Assembly: GCA_030765055.1 (NCBI GenBank)
Contig: CM060953.1
Span: forward strand, 179,406,709-179,470,708
Source of the DNA: Mantis religiosa
Lineage: Eukaryota > Arthropoda > Insecta > Mantodea > Mantidae
DNA length: 64,000 nucleotides
Reading direction: 5' to 3'
The notes beneath the pieces were generated by a model. It was not told where the DNA came from and made no database searches. It saw only the letters and a program-made list of their open reading frames with translations. Positions 30,690-41,735 of this stretch are shown in pieces; the first letter of the stretch is position 1; every line of letters starts with the position of its first letter. The translations under genes and the position numbers were made by a program.

Positions 30690-30960
30690 CGCCAAGAATG
30701 CTAATCCGAAACAAAAACATTCGAGAGCATTTTGCTCTGAAGCCAATTTGGCTTTGTTCAGACAGAAAGGTCTTCTTGGTCGATTTGTGGCTGCAGAGAG
30801 GACGTGGGTGCACCGGTCTTCAAGTTACTGCGGCAGTGTTGCGAGATGCTCAAGGAATGTTAATGGTTTACTACTTGAACAGAGGTCAAGCGATATTGGA
30901 ACAACACTAAGCAGCATTAATCACCCGCCCTTGTAATTACAACATGGACAAAAACGCACT
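30690..30960 (+). pseudogene. Mariner transposase fragment, between first and second Asp
   Basis: Shifting frames give REHFALKPIWLCSDRK, then VTAAVLRDAQGMLMVYYLNR and GQAILEQHYAALITR. The block from VTAAVLRDAQG to HYAALI corresponds to the strongly conserved mariner segment 'V..VFWD..G....DYL..G.TI...YY..L'. The upstream 'D.TWVH'-like region (ERTWVHRSSS) lacks its Asp. Both ends are lost. Confidence 0.6.
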
Positions 30961-31364
30961 GTCTCTTAGGAATTCTCTGCAAGGAGCTCCACTGAACCAA
31001 ATGGAACTGTGTTGAGTTTAAAATTCCATGTGATAACAGCAGCTTAAGCAGTTTGCAGACGTGGTTTTTTGAAGTGCAAGAAAACATAAAAACGAAGAAA
31101 AGCCATACTGGAGATTCTATTGAAGGAACCAGACGTTCGGAGATTGACTACACGTGATATACAGACATAAAAATATGATATGCTGAACTCCCAATACTCA
31201 CCTAAACAAATTCTAACAAACGCTTAATCTCCTATCTCCTATGTATACGTGATGGATGCACAACTGATGCGCTACGTAAATACTTTAACGTCCATCACTA
31301 ATTTGGAACTAGCACTAAAAACTCCTCAAGAAATTGACAAAGCTGTGCAATGTCTTAATTTTTT
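30961..31364. other. No recognisable gene
   Basis: Probably contains decayed flanks of the neighbouring mariner relics. No motif seen. Confidence 0.35.
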
Positions 31365-32232
31365 TTTTGACAACGTACTTTTACTCATCCTCATAATTTT
31401 GATGGTCCTTCTCAATATAGTCTCCCCTGAATGTGATGCACTTGTCCCAGCGTTTCTGCCAGTCTTCAAAGACATGCTGGAAATCATTTTTGAGGGATCC
31501 TTCAAAATCGCCTCCGCAGCCATCACCACTGCTTCTGATGGTGGAGAATGCCTCCCACGAAGGCACAGAAATAGAAAAATGTCACATGGGTCTAAATCCG
31601 GACTATAGGGAGGTTGAGGGATGCACTTCACGTTGACTTTTGCAAGATATTCAGCAACAACATTGGCAATATGCGGCCGTGCATTATCGTGGTGCAGTAT
31701 CCAGCCTGCTTCACGGAAATGTGTCTTTTGCGTCTGATATGGACTTGTATTGTTTTCAGGACACCCCTGTAGTATTGTCCAGTTACTGTTGTGTGTGCAG
31801 GTACAACATGCTGATAAACCATTCCACGAATATCAAAGAATGAGAATACCATAACTGTCCCAGCAGAAACAACCACTTTTGTTTTTTGGGGGGTTAGTGA
31901 TGAAGGAGATTTTCACACTGAGCTTTGCTGTTTGCTCTCAGGATCAAAATCATGTAGCCAAGTTTCATCAGCAGTGATTACGTTTGAAAGAAACTCCGGA
32001 TCTTCCTCTAACATCAACTTTAACTGCATGTTACCTCCATTGCAGCGGTAGGCGATACTGAACATGTCTGAACTTGCCTGGTTCTCACAGGTGGGAACCA
32101 GGAGTACCAACAATGAAACTACTCTGGCGCGTTTGTTTCACATTAAGCTAACAGAATATAATAAGATTGAATTTTAGTGCGAAAAATTATGACCGTAAAA
32201 AACTAAGATCATTCTTTATTGAACAGCCCTCG
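31365..32232 (-). mobile_element. Mariner element, same family as 4512-5793, internally deleted
   Basis: The 5' end at 32232 (minus strand 'cgagggctgttcaataaaga') is followed by TA (32233-32234). The 5' UTR and first codons match 4512-4715. The coding region then skips most of the helix-turn-helix domain and resumes at LMLEEDPEFLSN. The carboxy terminus, lost from the sister copy, is present. The 3' terminal repeat is not visible; sequence degenerates into a T run near 31362, so the 3' end is probably truncated. Confidence 0.83.
31380..32080 (-). pseudogene. Mariner transposase, internally deleted
   Basis: Minus-strand blocks in order: LMLEEDPEFLSNVITADETW with an intact first-Asp ADETW; VVVSAGTVMVFSFFDIRG; VVPAHTTVTGQYYRG; a decayed second-Asp region near 31680; and IPQPPYSPDLDPCDIFLFL with the third-Asp context. 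Carboxy-terminal VFEDWQKRWDKCITFRGDY follows, with a stop at about 31381. At least three frame changes are needed. Residues between the start and LMLEEDPEF are deleted. Confidence 0.82.
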
Positions 32233-32234
32233 TA

Positions 32235-32973
32235 GAAATGTTCAATATGATGCAAATCTTTCCATCAGACACAACGATGCCAAGAAACCTAAAATAAATA
32301 TATCATTACCATCACACACTGAACAGCTTTTGAATGAAAAGAAACAATGTCGCAGACTATGGGAGTAAACAAAATATCCACCACATAAAACAGTTTACAA
32401 AAGGCAACGAAACATTTTCCAAATGCATTTAAACAACACTTCCGTAGGGCCAGGCACAATCATCTGTCGCTAAACACCACTGACAGCTCGTTATGGGGGG
32501 AGGGGGGGAATCTGAGTAAGCAAATCATCGCCATTGGGTACAAACAAAAACTGGTATACTTCTCCAAAGTCGTAGTCGCCTTCCTGCACCACACTTCAAT
32601 TTCTGTTTCTTTTATCTGTGGAGCAGGACGCTGAATAGCCAACACGGCATTCACTTGTTGAAGACAAAATATCCGGTAAACGGTTAAGTGACGTATATCT
32701 CGAAAATGGTTAAAGCCACGAAAATTTGACATTAATTGTATACTTTAACCAGATCTACGCTTCTAATGTGGTAATATTCATTCTGAGTAAAGAAAAATTT
32801 ACAGGATATTCCCAGGAAAATTCAAAACATACATTCTGCCATTCAACTATCTTAAACTTATGATATTTTAATAAAAATCATTATAACTATTTGAGAAAAT
32901 CACATATTTTGAAAATGTTCCATGTAGGGCAATTTGGCGCGGGGAGATTTTCTTCAAAGTATTTGTAAAAGAT
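32235..32973. other. No recognisable gene
   Basis: No motif found. The minus-strand frame at 32732-32460 is unremarkable. Confidence 0.4.
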
Positions 32974-34068
32974 TGCGGCAAACCCGCAATACCAGTGTTA
33001 AATTGACTGGGTTCTAATTGAAGCTTTGAGTTCTCTTATCCTCAGGTGTATGGTTGTAGGAAATGGATTTTGGTGGTTGTTGGCTACTCAGTCGTATTAA
33101 TAACACTTTGTTTGTTTCAGAATTATTTGGTTTAATTCCTACTAAGTTTGCTTACCGACTTGGATCGGTGACCACCTGTTAGTAAAATTCCTAACATAAA
33201 TTCAATTTTACTTGACACCCTGGAGTACTTGTTTAAATTTACTTCCGCGTGGTTTCTATTTCTTCTTTATACGGCGACTACTTTGCTCTAATAAATTTCT
33301 AACGCTGCTTCCACTTACACTGGTTGTGCTATTCTTAACTTCCCTATATTTCAGACTTATAAATCTTCGCATCTCTTCTTAACGCGCATGAACACGTCCT
33401 TCCTGTCGTAGTATCACCTTTTAAGTAAATTTGCTTACTTCACGATTCAGTTCGAAACTTATTCTGACTCCCTCTCTAACTTTATCACATGACCAAACTA
33501 GCTCACCCTTCTCAAATGTTACATTATTATTGGTTTGTCATTTATTTCGAATTTTCGCAATGGTTTGCAAACTCGTCTAACTCATTGACGTTCAGCCTGA
33601 GTTGGGGAACACCTACTCTGAGTTGTTTGTAACGGTATACATTGTTATCAAATCAGTGAAGTAAATCCCTTTAGCGTTCATGCTTAACTGCATTTTGAAA
33701 GCCTTTTTGTCCCAAAACATTCCAGGCTGGAAGTATTCTATAGTTCTCAGACATTCAACTTTTACTAGCACAAAGAAGGTAACGCTCCTTCCTTCCTGTA
33801 TCTCCGACGTGTACAGATTTTTACAAGAATATTTATCTTTCTTGCCTGGATGCTAATATATATGGTATGTTGAATTATATTCTTCCCTTCTTATTGTTTA
33901 AGTCAACCGCTATTTTAATCATTGCTCTATCCATTCTAATTTCATATTATAATAAGATTTTTATATTAGTTTAGCATAGCATTTTTATTAATTTACCTTC
34001 TTTTTAATTATCTGATTTGGATTAATTCGCCGCCTCCTAATCGCTGCCCGGTACTGCGGTTACAAGAT
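32974..34068 (+). repeat. 1.1-kb noncoding repeat, copy 1 (possible solo LTR)
   Basis: Colinear with the reverse complement of about 62183-63264 over its whole length, for example 'gtatggttgtaggaaatgga' and 'cgccgcctcctaatcgc'. It starts 'tgcggcaaaccc', ends 'gcggttaca' and is flanked by a 4-bp 'agat' on both sides, so TG/CA ends with a 4-bp duplication are possible. No ORF. It contains 'cgacttggatcggtgaccac' at about 33157, nearly identical to the internal control C box of 5S rRNA. The other copy has an even closer match. Confidence 0.8.
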
Positions 34069-34071
34069 CCT

Positions 34072-35289
34072 CGATTTTAATAACCGGATTTTGTATCTGT
34101 TTTATGATGTTCACAAGTATAGATACAAAATTCAGACTCTTATAATGAGTTGTTTTTGGAGTTCAGGAGGTATCATCCATTGAAATGTCGACATTCAATT
34201 TTGGGTGAGGTGCAATAGATCTAATGGTAACCGTAAGTAGCTTCCAGAGACAGCCAGCCCTCTTTGTATGCCAGCTGGAAATCTGTTCTCATCAGAGCAA
34301 GCAGGCACACCAAAATGGCAGTTCCATTTCAATTATCACGCTGCTTTTCAGGTTTAAGCCGCCTTAACGACCCCGCTGCGCCTAATATTAATAAAACAAG
34401 CAGTTAGCAAAGCAATATTGCTAGATGCATAAAGTTGGATAAAAAGTGGCAGCTGGCAATTGGCCATTACACTGTAGCAGCACTCTTCGGGAATTAAAAC
34501 ACATGCGCTCTCGTCCACACAAGTTAATTAGCCGCAAACCTCTATTGGCAATCGGCTGCTACTGCAACGTTTACAGCGCAAATGTAGTGTTTGCTGGAGG
34601 TCTTGATTTCCTTGCAAACATATCCAGGTACTGCAACCTTCTTCTTGTGTTCTATTACACCATCGATTAATTAACTCTGGGAAGGTTGATGCATGTATTT
34701 AAAGTTCAGCTACAAAAAGACATTAAAGACTTATTTAATGTACTGCCACATTGAACAAACGCGAAGCTGTAGCGGAGGGAAAGAGTTCAGCCGCCATCCA
34801 TGTTTGCCCGAATGCCCGAAGGAGTGGAAGTAGGGGAGTCGATGCTCCTGCTGTCTTGGCTAGAGGGGTGGTATACATACACCCTCGATGACAACCACGA
34901 ACTGGTTGTATTACTACAACGCCAAGGAACTTTTGAAACTGTAATTTGAGAGGTTTCCAATTCCAGAAGCATCTCCGGCGCGTAGCAGGTATATAAAGCC
35001 AACGCAGGGTCAGACGTATGACGCAGCCCCTGTCACCTAGGAACACTCAGCCGAAATATAACTTGATATCATAAAGACATTAACATAAACAAACGAATAA
35101 ATGTAAATAAATGACATATACCAGAGAATATATAGATATAACTTGAGCATATATTCGAAAGTCGGGCACAGTGACAAGGCCACTCTGCGAAGGTCAGTAA
35201 ACTCCCTTTGCAATCCCTGTAAACAAACAGCCCTGCTCTATTGTCTGCTTTGCCCTGAAGGAAAACTTGGTGCCTCCTGTCGCAAACTA
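34072..35289. other. No recognisable gene
   Basis: A GC-richer segment (34735-35046) is open on the minus strand for 103 codons and has a TATA-like 'tttatata' at about 34992-35000. It has no protein motif and may be a fragment of an LTR or other repeat. Confidence 0.35.
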
Positions 35290-35329
35290 ACCCATTGTTA
35301 AAATCTTATGCATGCTTCTGACATAAGGC

Positions 35330-35932
35330 TTTAAGATTTTGACCGACGCGCAGTACGCATGCTTCTACATGGTCCGAAACTGGAAATTCTGAACACTGAT
35401 CGTATGTGGGGATAGGTACCAGCCAATGAAAAATTAATATTAGTTCACGTGATGTTTCAAACTCCAAAAAATACCTAGAGTGGGTGTAATTCAAAGTTAT
35501 GGCTGAAAGTAGGTTTTTCTTTTAAGGGCACTTCGGTCCTGTGATCTACGTGAGACGGACGCGTATTCGTAGCCGCCTAACAAGTACACTTCCATGCCAT
35601 GCACCGAGACAGAGTGCAGTATTTAACAGTCGCTCCAGTGAGAGTTAGTGCAAAGGGTAATGTATAGGGAAGACGGTAAATTACGTCCTCCAACTTTAAG
35701 TCATATCGGACGATGAATGGAATGGGTGAAATGATGCTCAAACGAGCCCAGGGTCCACAGAGCTTAGAGTTACCCTACATTCGCCTTTGTGGATAAGGGA
35801 AAACCCCGAAAAAACTTATCCAGGTAACTCACCCTGACCGAGATTCGAACACGGGACCTCTTAAACGTGAGGCAGACATGCTACCGAGGCGAGCAAGTAG
35901 TCCGACTACGCACTGCTATTGCCTCTGCGCTT
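35330..35932. repeat. Tandem segmental duplication, unit 1
   Basis: Runs from 'gcatgcttctacat' through 'ctgaacactgatcgtatgtg', 'aagggcacttcggtcctgt' and 'cagtcgctccagtgagagtt', then a family A SINE, to 'attgcctctgcgcttca'. Every block recurs in the same order in unit 2. Confidence 0.85.
35690..35897 (-). mobile_element. SINE family A in duplication unit 1
   Basis: Minus-strand SINE with 3' end 'ggaggacgtaatttacc' at about 35690 and head 'cgcctcggtagcatgtctgc' near 35895. The A-box region is shortened relative to the copy in unit 2. Confidence 0.85.
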
Positions 35933-35944
35933 CATGCGCAAAGG

Positions 35945-36778
35945 CATGCTTCCACATAAATTTTTGCATGCGGACCGTTAGAGAAAGCGTCTCTGATATT
36001 AGGTCCGAAACCAGAAATTCTGAACACTGATCGTATGTGGGGATAGGTACCAGCCAATGAAAAATAAATATTAGTTCACGTGATTTTTCAAACTCCAAAA
36101 ACTACCTAGAGTGGGGGTATTTGAAAGTTATGGCTGAAACATTTATTATACAATCCAAATATTAAATATAATTCCATCTACAGAAATTTAATATTCATGC
36201 ATATTCTGTAATTCGTTATCAATTTTTAATAAATTATTTTTATTTATGATTTTAATATTACAATTGGTTAAACTCCATTTACATCTTATAATTAATTTAT
36301 ATAGTTTAAATAAAACATTACATTGTAAGGGCACTTCGGTCCTGTAATCTACGTGAAACGGACGCGTATTCGGCGCCCCTAACAAGTACACTTCTGTGCC
36401 ATGCACCGAGACAAAGTGCAGTATTTAACAGTCGCTCCAGTGAGAGTTAGTGCAAAGAGTAATATATAGGGAAGACGATAAATATATCTAGTTCGACTAC
36501 TTTTGGTAAATTACGTCCTCCAACTTTAAGTCATGTCGGACGATGAATAGAATGGGTGAAATGATGCTCAAACGAGCCCAGGATCCACAGAGCATAGAGT
36601 TACCCCACATTCGCCTTTGTGGATAAGGGAAAACTCCGAAAAAACCTTATCCAGGTAACTCACCCTGACCGAGATTCGAACAAGGGACTTCTTGAACGTG
36701 AGGCAGACATGCTACCATCTACTCTACGGAGGCGGGCAAGTAGTCCGACTACGCAGTGCTATTGCCTCTGCGCTTCAC
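35945..36778. repeat. Tandem segmental duplication, unit 2
   Basis: Same order of blocks as unit 1. It has an extra AT-rich insertion of about 190 bp (about 36139-36328) between 'atggctgaaa' and 'aagggcacttcgg', and an extra 26 bp or so before the SINE. The block 'gcagtatttaacagtcgctc' resembles a core promoter, and 'caacaataaatttctg' at about 36868 has an AATAAA. The duplicated unit may therefore come from an LTR. Confidence 0.85.
36501..36737 (-). mobile_element. SINE family A in duplication unit 2
   Basis: Nearly identical to the copy at 35690-35897. It is flanked by 'tagttcgactac' (36489-36500) and 'tagtccgactac' (36741-36752), which fit as its target-site duplication. Only this copy keeps both flanks. 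Confidence 0.88.
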
Positions 36779-36779
36779 A

Positions 36780-37736
36780 TCACAATATGGACGCGGGATA
36801 CAATGACGCTAAACACAGCAACCACACGGAGGATGACTTTACGGTGGCGAGCCTAGGAGCCTAAGGACAACAATAAATTTCTGTCTACCAGATTCGAGGT
36901 GTCATCTTCATTCAACCTACAACCATTCAGGACGCACCCACTCCCTAAAGTACAGATGAGTCCTCACGTGGGAGCTACAAGTATTCCGTAATTGTGAGGC
37001 GTTGAGCACAAGGGAGAGCTCGACGTGGTTCGCTACGGGCTGGACCGCCTCAAGTAGTAGAATAAGACGGGGGCAGTCGATTTGCGTGAGTCGCCTGAGT
37101 AGTGTTATGTTGCAAGCTCCGTGGTAAGGAGTCGGTAGGCCATGGAACGGTTCAGGAAATCAGTTCCCAGGACAGCAAGTGCCACTTCGTGGTTAGGAAT
37201 TGGCGAAATGTGGGATAGACAGCGAAGCACTTAACGAGGTGTGTTCAGCATCGTCTAACAGGTGTAACTGTGGGTACGTCAGAGAGATTATACCAAGAGG
37301 ACAAATGGTGCGTGCTAAAGACATAAAGAAATATTGTAGAGGCATATAGAAGTGTTGTGTTTGTGTAAAAGAGAGGCTGACTGTAAGCCAGCATTGCACT
37401 AGCAATTTTGGTAACATTTAAGCGAGTTTAAGGTTAACTTTGTGTTTTTGTCACATATGCACTGAAAGAGTTCTTGGTAATTTATTTACTTAAACAAAGA
37501 AATGACTCTACCAGGTCTTTGTGAATATGGAAGTTTCTCTTCTCTTCAGCGAGTTTTCTTTCAATTCTTTCGCCCGCTTCGATCGCTGACTGGGGTTGGG
37601 AACTTTTCTTGAATCAGAATAATTCCCTATCCCCCTGAGTGTGGAAGTACGGATATGAGGGCGAATGCGAGGTTAAATACGCTAAATTCCCCAGTTCAAC
37701 GAGTAATGATTCCACACTTTTTCTCAAATCAAAGTC
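36780..37736. other. No recognisable gene
   Basis: After the AATAAA-containing block (about 36868-36905) comes a GC-richer stretch (36960-37200) without conserved protein motifs. It could be internal LTR-retrotransposon sequence, but there is no evidence beyond composition. Confidence 0.35.
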
Positions 37737-37935
37737 CGCCTCGCATTCATGAGATCTCGAGTTCAAATCTAGATCAGGATGCGTTATCTGGATAAAGTTT
37801 TTCGAGGTTTTCCCTTGTCCTGAAAGATGAATGTCAGGTAACTCGAAACTGTATGGGCTTGGGCCTTATTTAAGCATCATTTCAGTCATTTCATTTAACG
37901 TTTGATATGACTTAACGTTGGAGGAAGTTAATAAC
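37737..37935 (+). mobile_element. SINE family A, partial, diverged
   Basis: Lacks most of the A-box region. It keeps 'gagatctcgagttcaaatct' (B box), 'gttttcccttgtcctgaaag', 'taagcatcatttcagtcatt' and 'cttaacgttggaggaagtta', followed by an A-rich tail. Confidence 0.8.
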
Positions 37936-39100
37936 AAAAAAAATCAAAGCCCTCAACATGACAAAAGAAGTTAAAGGGGGTGAGACAAATGAAAGCAACA
38001 GAAAAAGAATTGTCTTGGTGAAATCACGGGTAGAAGATTTTAAGCACCTTTTGGCACCTAAACATTAGAGTGTTGCACAGTAAAACTCTTAATTGGAGAT
38101 ACTATAAACAGTGATTTATTTATTTATATTGCGCCGGAGTTGAGAAGGCAACCCTGGAACAAGACGAAGGCAATCTTTCTGGAAGTGATTTCATACAATT
38201 AGAAAGACGCTAGTATGCTCCTCACGACATCCTTTGGCCTTTTCGGCATGTCGAGTGTTCGTTAACAGGCAGGGTCTAAACGGGCAAGGTCGATAGAATT
38301 TGGCATTGCTGCCGCGTAGCCGTTTCGTAATCGACAAGCGTCAAGGGACCTTCTCTATTAATAATGTGACTGTGAGCTTTGTGGAATAATAATTTACTGC
38401 GTGAGCAACGAATTCTCCGAGCGCAGATTTGATTGTTAATTTGTCTCCTACATACTGCCATGTAATTTCTCGTACTGATTAACGTGCTTCGGAAAGCAAT
38501 AATTGTTATGTTATGAATGGGTAGGCCGGCCGTTTGATTTCCTGGTATTCCATCGGGTGAAATCAGCGAACTCATTCTGTTGCAAAGGGACAAAACAGTT
38601 GACACTGATTTTTGTGCAGTATGATGGATTTTGAAGTCTGCCTGCCACACTGACGAAAACAAAGAAAATGAAAATGAAATACTGCATTGATGGATTCCAT
38701 GAATTTGTAGCCTTGCTATTTTAAAATAAAGCTATGCGATTATCACGAAGTACAATTATGAGCAGCAAAAATCCTTGGAAAACAAATGTGGCTATATTTG
38801 ACGTAAGTTATGGCTCACATTCTGGTATTTAGTATTAATTTTCCTCATAATCCTAAAACCCGGATATTTTTAAGAGACTCTCCACAAAAGCTCCCTTAAA
38901 TTTCTTTTGATTCAGGTACTACACTCACGAATATGGCATAGCATTTTAAAACTATTTTAAGCCTGCACTGCTAAGTACGCAGATGACATGACGAAATTCT
39001 ACCCTAACTCCAACTTGAAAACGGCAATCCATCGTCTACGGACTTCGCTTTCTCTACTGATAGAACGGTTGGACCAAATACGAAGAAAACTGAATCAGAA
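37936..39100. other. No recognisable gene
   Basis: The 128-codon minus-strand frame at 38662-38276 contains no motif I recognise. No tails or terminal repeats seen. Confidence 0.4.
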
Positions 39101-39104
39101 ATCC

Positions 39105-39185
39105 TCTCGACCGCGCCTGGTCAAGGTTTTAGACCGCTTGACTCTCACCAAGGCGGTCCGATTTCGATGCCGCTGGGGCGTGTTT
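39105..39185 (+). mobile_element. Fragment of SINE family B joined to a LINE
   Basis: Reads 'ttagaccgcttgactctcac', 'caaggcggtccgatttcgat', then after a deletion 'ctggggcgtgttttccctgg'. These match the head and first body segment of the family B SINE at 29308-29599. The SINE sequence passes directly into LINE coding sequence at 'gggtttcc', a word present in both. Confidence 0.7.
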
Positions 39186-39710
39186 TCCCTGGGTTTCCAG
39201 GAAGGCGCCTTCACGGCCGCAGTTTCGCTGGATGTCGAGAAGGCCTTCTCCACGACATGGCATGCCGGACTCCTGTACAAAATGATCCACCTGGGGCTCC
39301 CAACACAAATGATTAACATCATACACAGCTTCTTGCGACACCGCTCATTTAAAGTCTCAGTCGCGGAAAAAACATCAACACTAAGGCCAGTGAGAGGCGG
39401 AGTCCCCGAAGGCTCTGTGCTATCCACCACCCTTTTCAACGTCTTTATGACAGATTTCCTCACAGAATCACGAGTCGTAATGGCACAATACGCTGACAAA
39501 AAAATAACAATTGGGTGCAAAGTACTGCATCGCCCCCCTTCAACCCGAAGGTACATTCTGTAACCTCTAAATTAATTCCAATCTCAAAACTTACACCACC
39601 TTCATCCTACAATTCCAAATTCTAAACGTTACCTGCGGTAAAACCCTTAACGGCTGGGCACGCAGCAAAAACCTTCTGACTGTATACAGCCAGCCAGCAC
39701 CTAGTGGAGT
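39185..39710 (+). mobile_element. Jockey-like LINE fragment with degenerate YADD
   Basis: Same family as 12280-13733. The frame gives SLDVEKAFSTTWHAGLLYK (A motif), IIHSFLRHRSFKVSVAEKTS, RGGVPEGSVLSTTLFNVF (B motif) and AQYADKKITIG, where the catalytic pair YADD has become YADK. Coding then joins directly to the 3' UTR module (39523-39705) also seen at 12320-12530. The sequence from just after YADD to the stop codon has been deleted. Confidence 0.85.
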
Positions 39711-39715
39711 GGAGT

Positions 39716-39938
39716 GGAGTTAGTTACAGTTGTGCAGTTGAGTTGTAATTGTATGAGTTGTACCGCAATGGAATTTTTGGTTGTTTACATGTGGTGGGAG
39801 TAAGGAAACGACCTTAAAGACTGTTAATGTTATTCGTTTTGCTGCTGCCACGGTTGTACAAAGCTTCTGTTTACTGCAATAAAGTGTGTTTAAAATTTAT
39901 GCAAAGAAGACTTTTGATTCTACGAACCCATGAAGTCA
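39716..39938 (+). mobile_element. LTR fragment, family 1 copy c
   Basis: Matches the 3' half of the solo LTR at 50811-51283, including 'gttgtacaaagcttctgttt', 'actgcaataaag', 'tacgaaccca' and 'gaagtcac'. The promoter-bearing 5' half is absent. Confidence 0.75.
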
Positions 39939-39939
39939 C

Positions 39940-40320
39940 GCTATATTGTAAATTTGTATCAATTGCCTTAAATGCAGCATTGCTGATCGATAAAAAATAA
40001 ATTATTTTTTTTATTTGTTGTTTCGTTTTTACTCGCCCTTTAAATAAAAGGTGGCCTTTTTCTTTGGAATATATTACCTTACAACAATAGTGTTGCATAG
40101 AGTCTCACTGGATTTGTTTTTATTTTTCCTTTTTTCCCTCTTTTTGCTTTTGTTTCTTATAATTTTATGTATTAGATTACATGCACGCATTTAAAATCTC
40201 GTTTTATTGTTTTAGGCTCTTCAGTAAAGAAAAAATCACTAACCCTCCGCGTGCTCCATGGACGAGGTACAAGACCAACATAGCATTTGTTAAAATTATT
40301 TATCCGTGATGCCTATTTGT
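39940..40320. other. No recognisable gene
   Basis: AT-rich spacer with T-rich runs. No motifs. Confidence 0.4.
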
Positions 40321-40565
40321 TTATCTTACGTGGTCTACCAGCCACCTAATAGCCTGCGGTTCCCAAGGTCTTAGTTCAAATCCGGCGTATTAGCACGGCT
40401 TCCTTCGGAAGGAAAGTAAAGCCGGTGCCGGAGGTTCATGGCATCTGAAAGATACTCAAACCTGATCACAAGGCCTTCAGGCAAAATTAAGCTGCTCTTC
40501 ACGCTCAATATAGAATGGGAAGCTGAGATACATAATAATCAAATACCATGGTGATCATATTTGCT
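40321..40565 (+). repeat. Possible tRNA-like SINE (single copy in window)
   Basis: 'gtggtctaccagccacctaa' and 'cttagttcaaatccggcg' could be A-box and B-box regions. A unique body follows ('cggcttccttcggaaggaaa'), then an ATAATAAT-like end near 40540-40565. There is no second copy to confirm it. Confidence 0.35.
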
Positions 40566-40689
40566 GCAGCGATAATAATATATAGCTCATTACCATTCCC
40601 ATGTATCTACTTTACGCTCGATTTACTCGACAAAATTGACACGAAACTGTTGAACTTCAACATGTGAAGTAATTATTTCTTCAAAACCA

Positions 40690-41612
40690 CCCATCTAAAT
40701 CAAGTATTAGATTTTACTCGATTCTACATAAGCTATATCCTAGAAGATCAACTACGCATTGGTGGAATGCTTTCATCCCCACGTAATATTACCGCAGGTG
40801 TCCCTCAGGGTTCTATCTTGGCCCCGACTCTATTTAATATATACATTTCTGATATTCCTGACTTAGCTCCGACTTCTTTAGTTCTTTACGCTGATGACAC
40901 AGTACTTTATTATTCTCATGTTAATCTCCAGCACGCATAACAAGTAGTACAGCTCTCTGTAGATCGCCTAACTCATTGGTTCAGCAATTGGCGGATCTCT
41001 TTGAACCCTCAGAAAACTGAAGCTAAAATCTTCACTCTTCGCCGATATACTCAGCTTTCTCCGTTGTGTCTCTACAGGAACAATGTCCCTTGGCTCCCCA
41101 CTACGACTCCCGTTAAATACCTTGGAGTTTTTTTAGACTCTCGACTGACCTGGCGTGCTCATATCGATCGTCTTATATCACTGGCCTCCGGGCGACTTTC
41201 AAAACTCTCACCTCTGTTGCATCGCCGTTCCAGCCTCGGCCTACAGTCTTCATTGTTACTCTATAAATCACTCGTTCGTCCACGTATTACATATGCCTGC
41301 CAAGTGTGGGGGGCCGCACACACATGCCATCTGCGTCGTCTTCAGGTCATACAGAATCGCTTCACGCGCATCGCTACCAACACTCCATGGTTCATCCGTA
41401 ATCAGCAGCTCCATCACGAACTAGGACTGTTAGCTCTTCGCGACTACATTCGCAGGATCGCTCGTCGTTTCTTTTCCATGCTGCAAGAAGTTCCAGGAGC
41501 TGTGCATTATAACATCGGCGTCCGCACGCGCCAGCCCTCACGCTTGAAGAGGAGACTACCACAGGACCTGCTTCTAAGTGATACATCTGATTCGAGTGAT
41601 CCTAGTGCTTGA
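40690..41612 (+). pseudogene. LINE reverse transcriptase, palm to carboxy terminus
   Basis: Begins within the palm (FTRFYISYILEDQLRIGG), then TAGVPQGSILAPTLFNIYIS (intact B motif) and LVLYADDTVLYY (intact catalytic YADD). It continues through LTHWFSNWRISLNPQKTEAK, PVKYLGVFLDSRLTWRAHID, LVRPRITYACQVWGAAH and RRLQVIQNRFTRIATNTPWF. There is one in-frame stop near 40938, after LQHA. Coding ends at 41612. The missing 5' part includes the endonuclease and fingers. Confidence 0.9.
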
Positions 41613-41735
41613 TGTCTGTCTTACAGGCCTGTTAGCCTACCCCTGAGTGTTATAGTTCTTATTGTACTGTTACCTTCTTTTCACTCTGATCTGTAAAGCA
41701 TTGTACTGCTGATCGATCAATAAAAAATTATATAA
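40690..41735 (+). mobile_element. Jockey-like LINE, 5'-truncated, catalytic motifs preserved
   Basis: Covers reverse transcriptase palm to carboxy terminus and a short 3' UTR ending 'gatcgatcaataaaaaatta'. This family differs from the LINEs at 12280 and 39185. About 1.05 kb remains from an element normally several kb long. Confidence 0.9.

Noticed and set aside
33150..33180. 5S rRNA gene
   Set aside because: Only about 20 bp match; the rest of the 120-nt gene is absent in both copies of the repeat.
34735..35046. 103-codon minus-strand ORF
   Set aside because: Moderate GC content keeps it open, but I see no motif, no start context and a TATA-like word inside; more likely part of a repeat.
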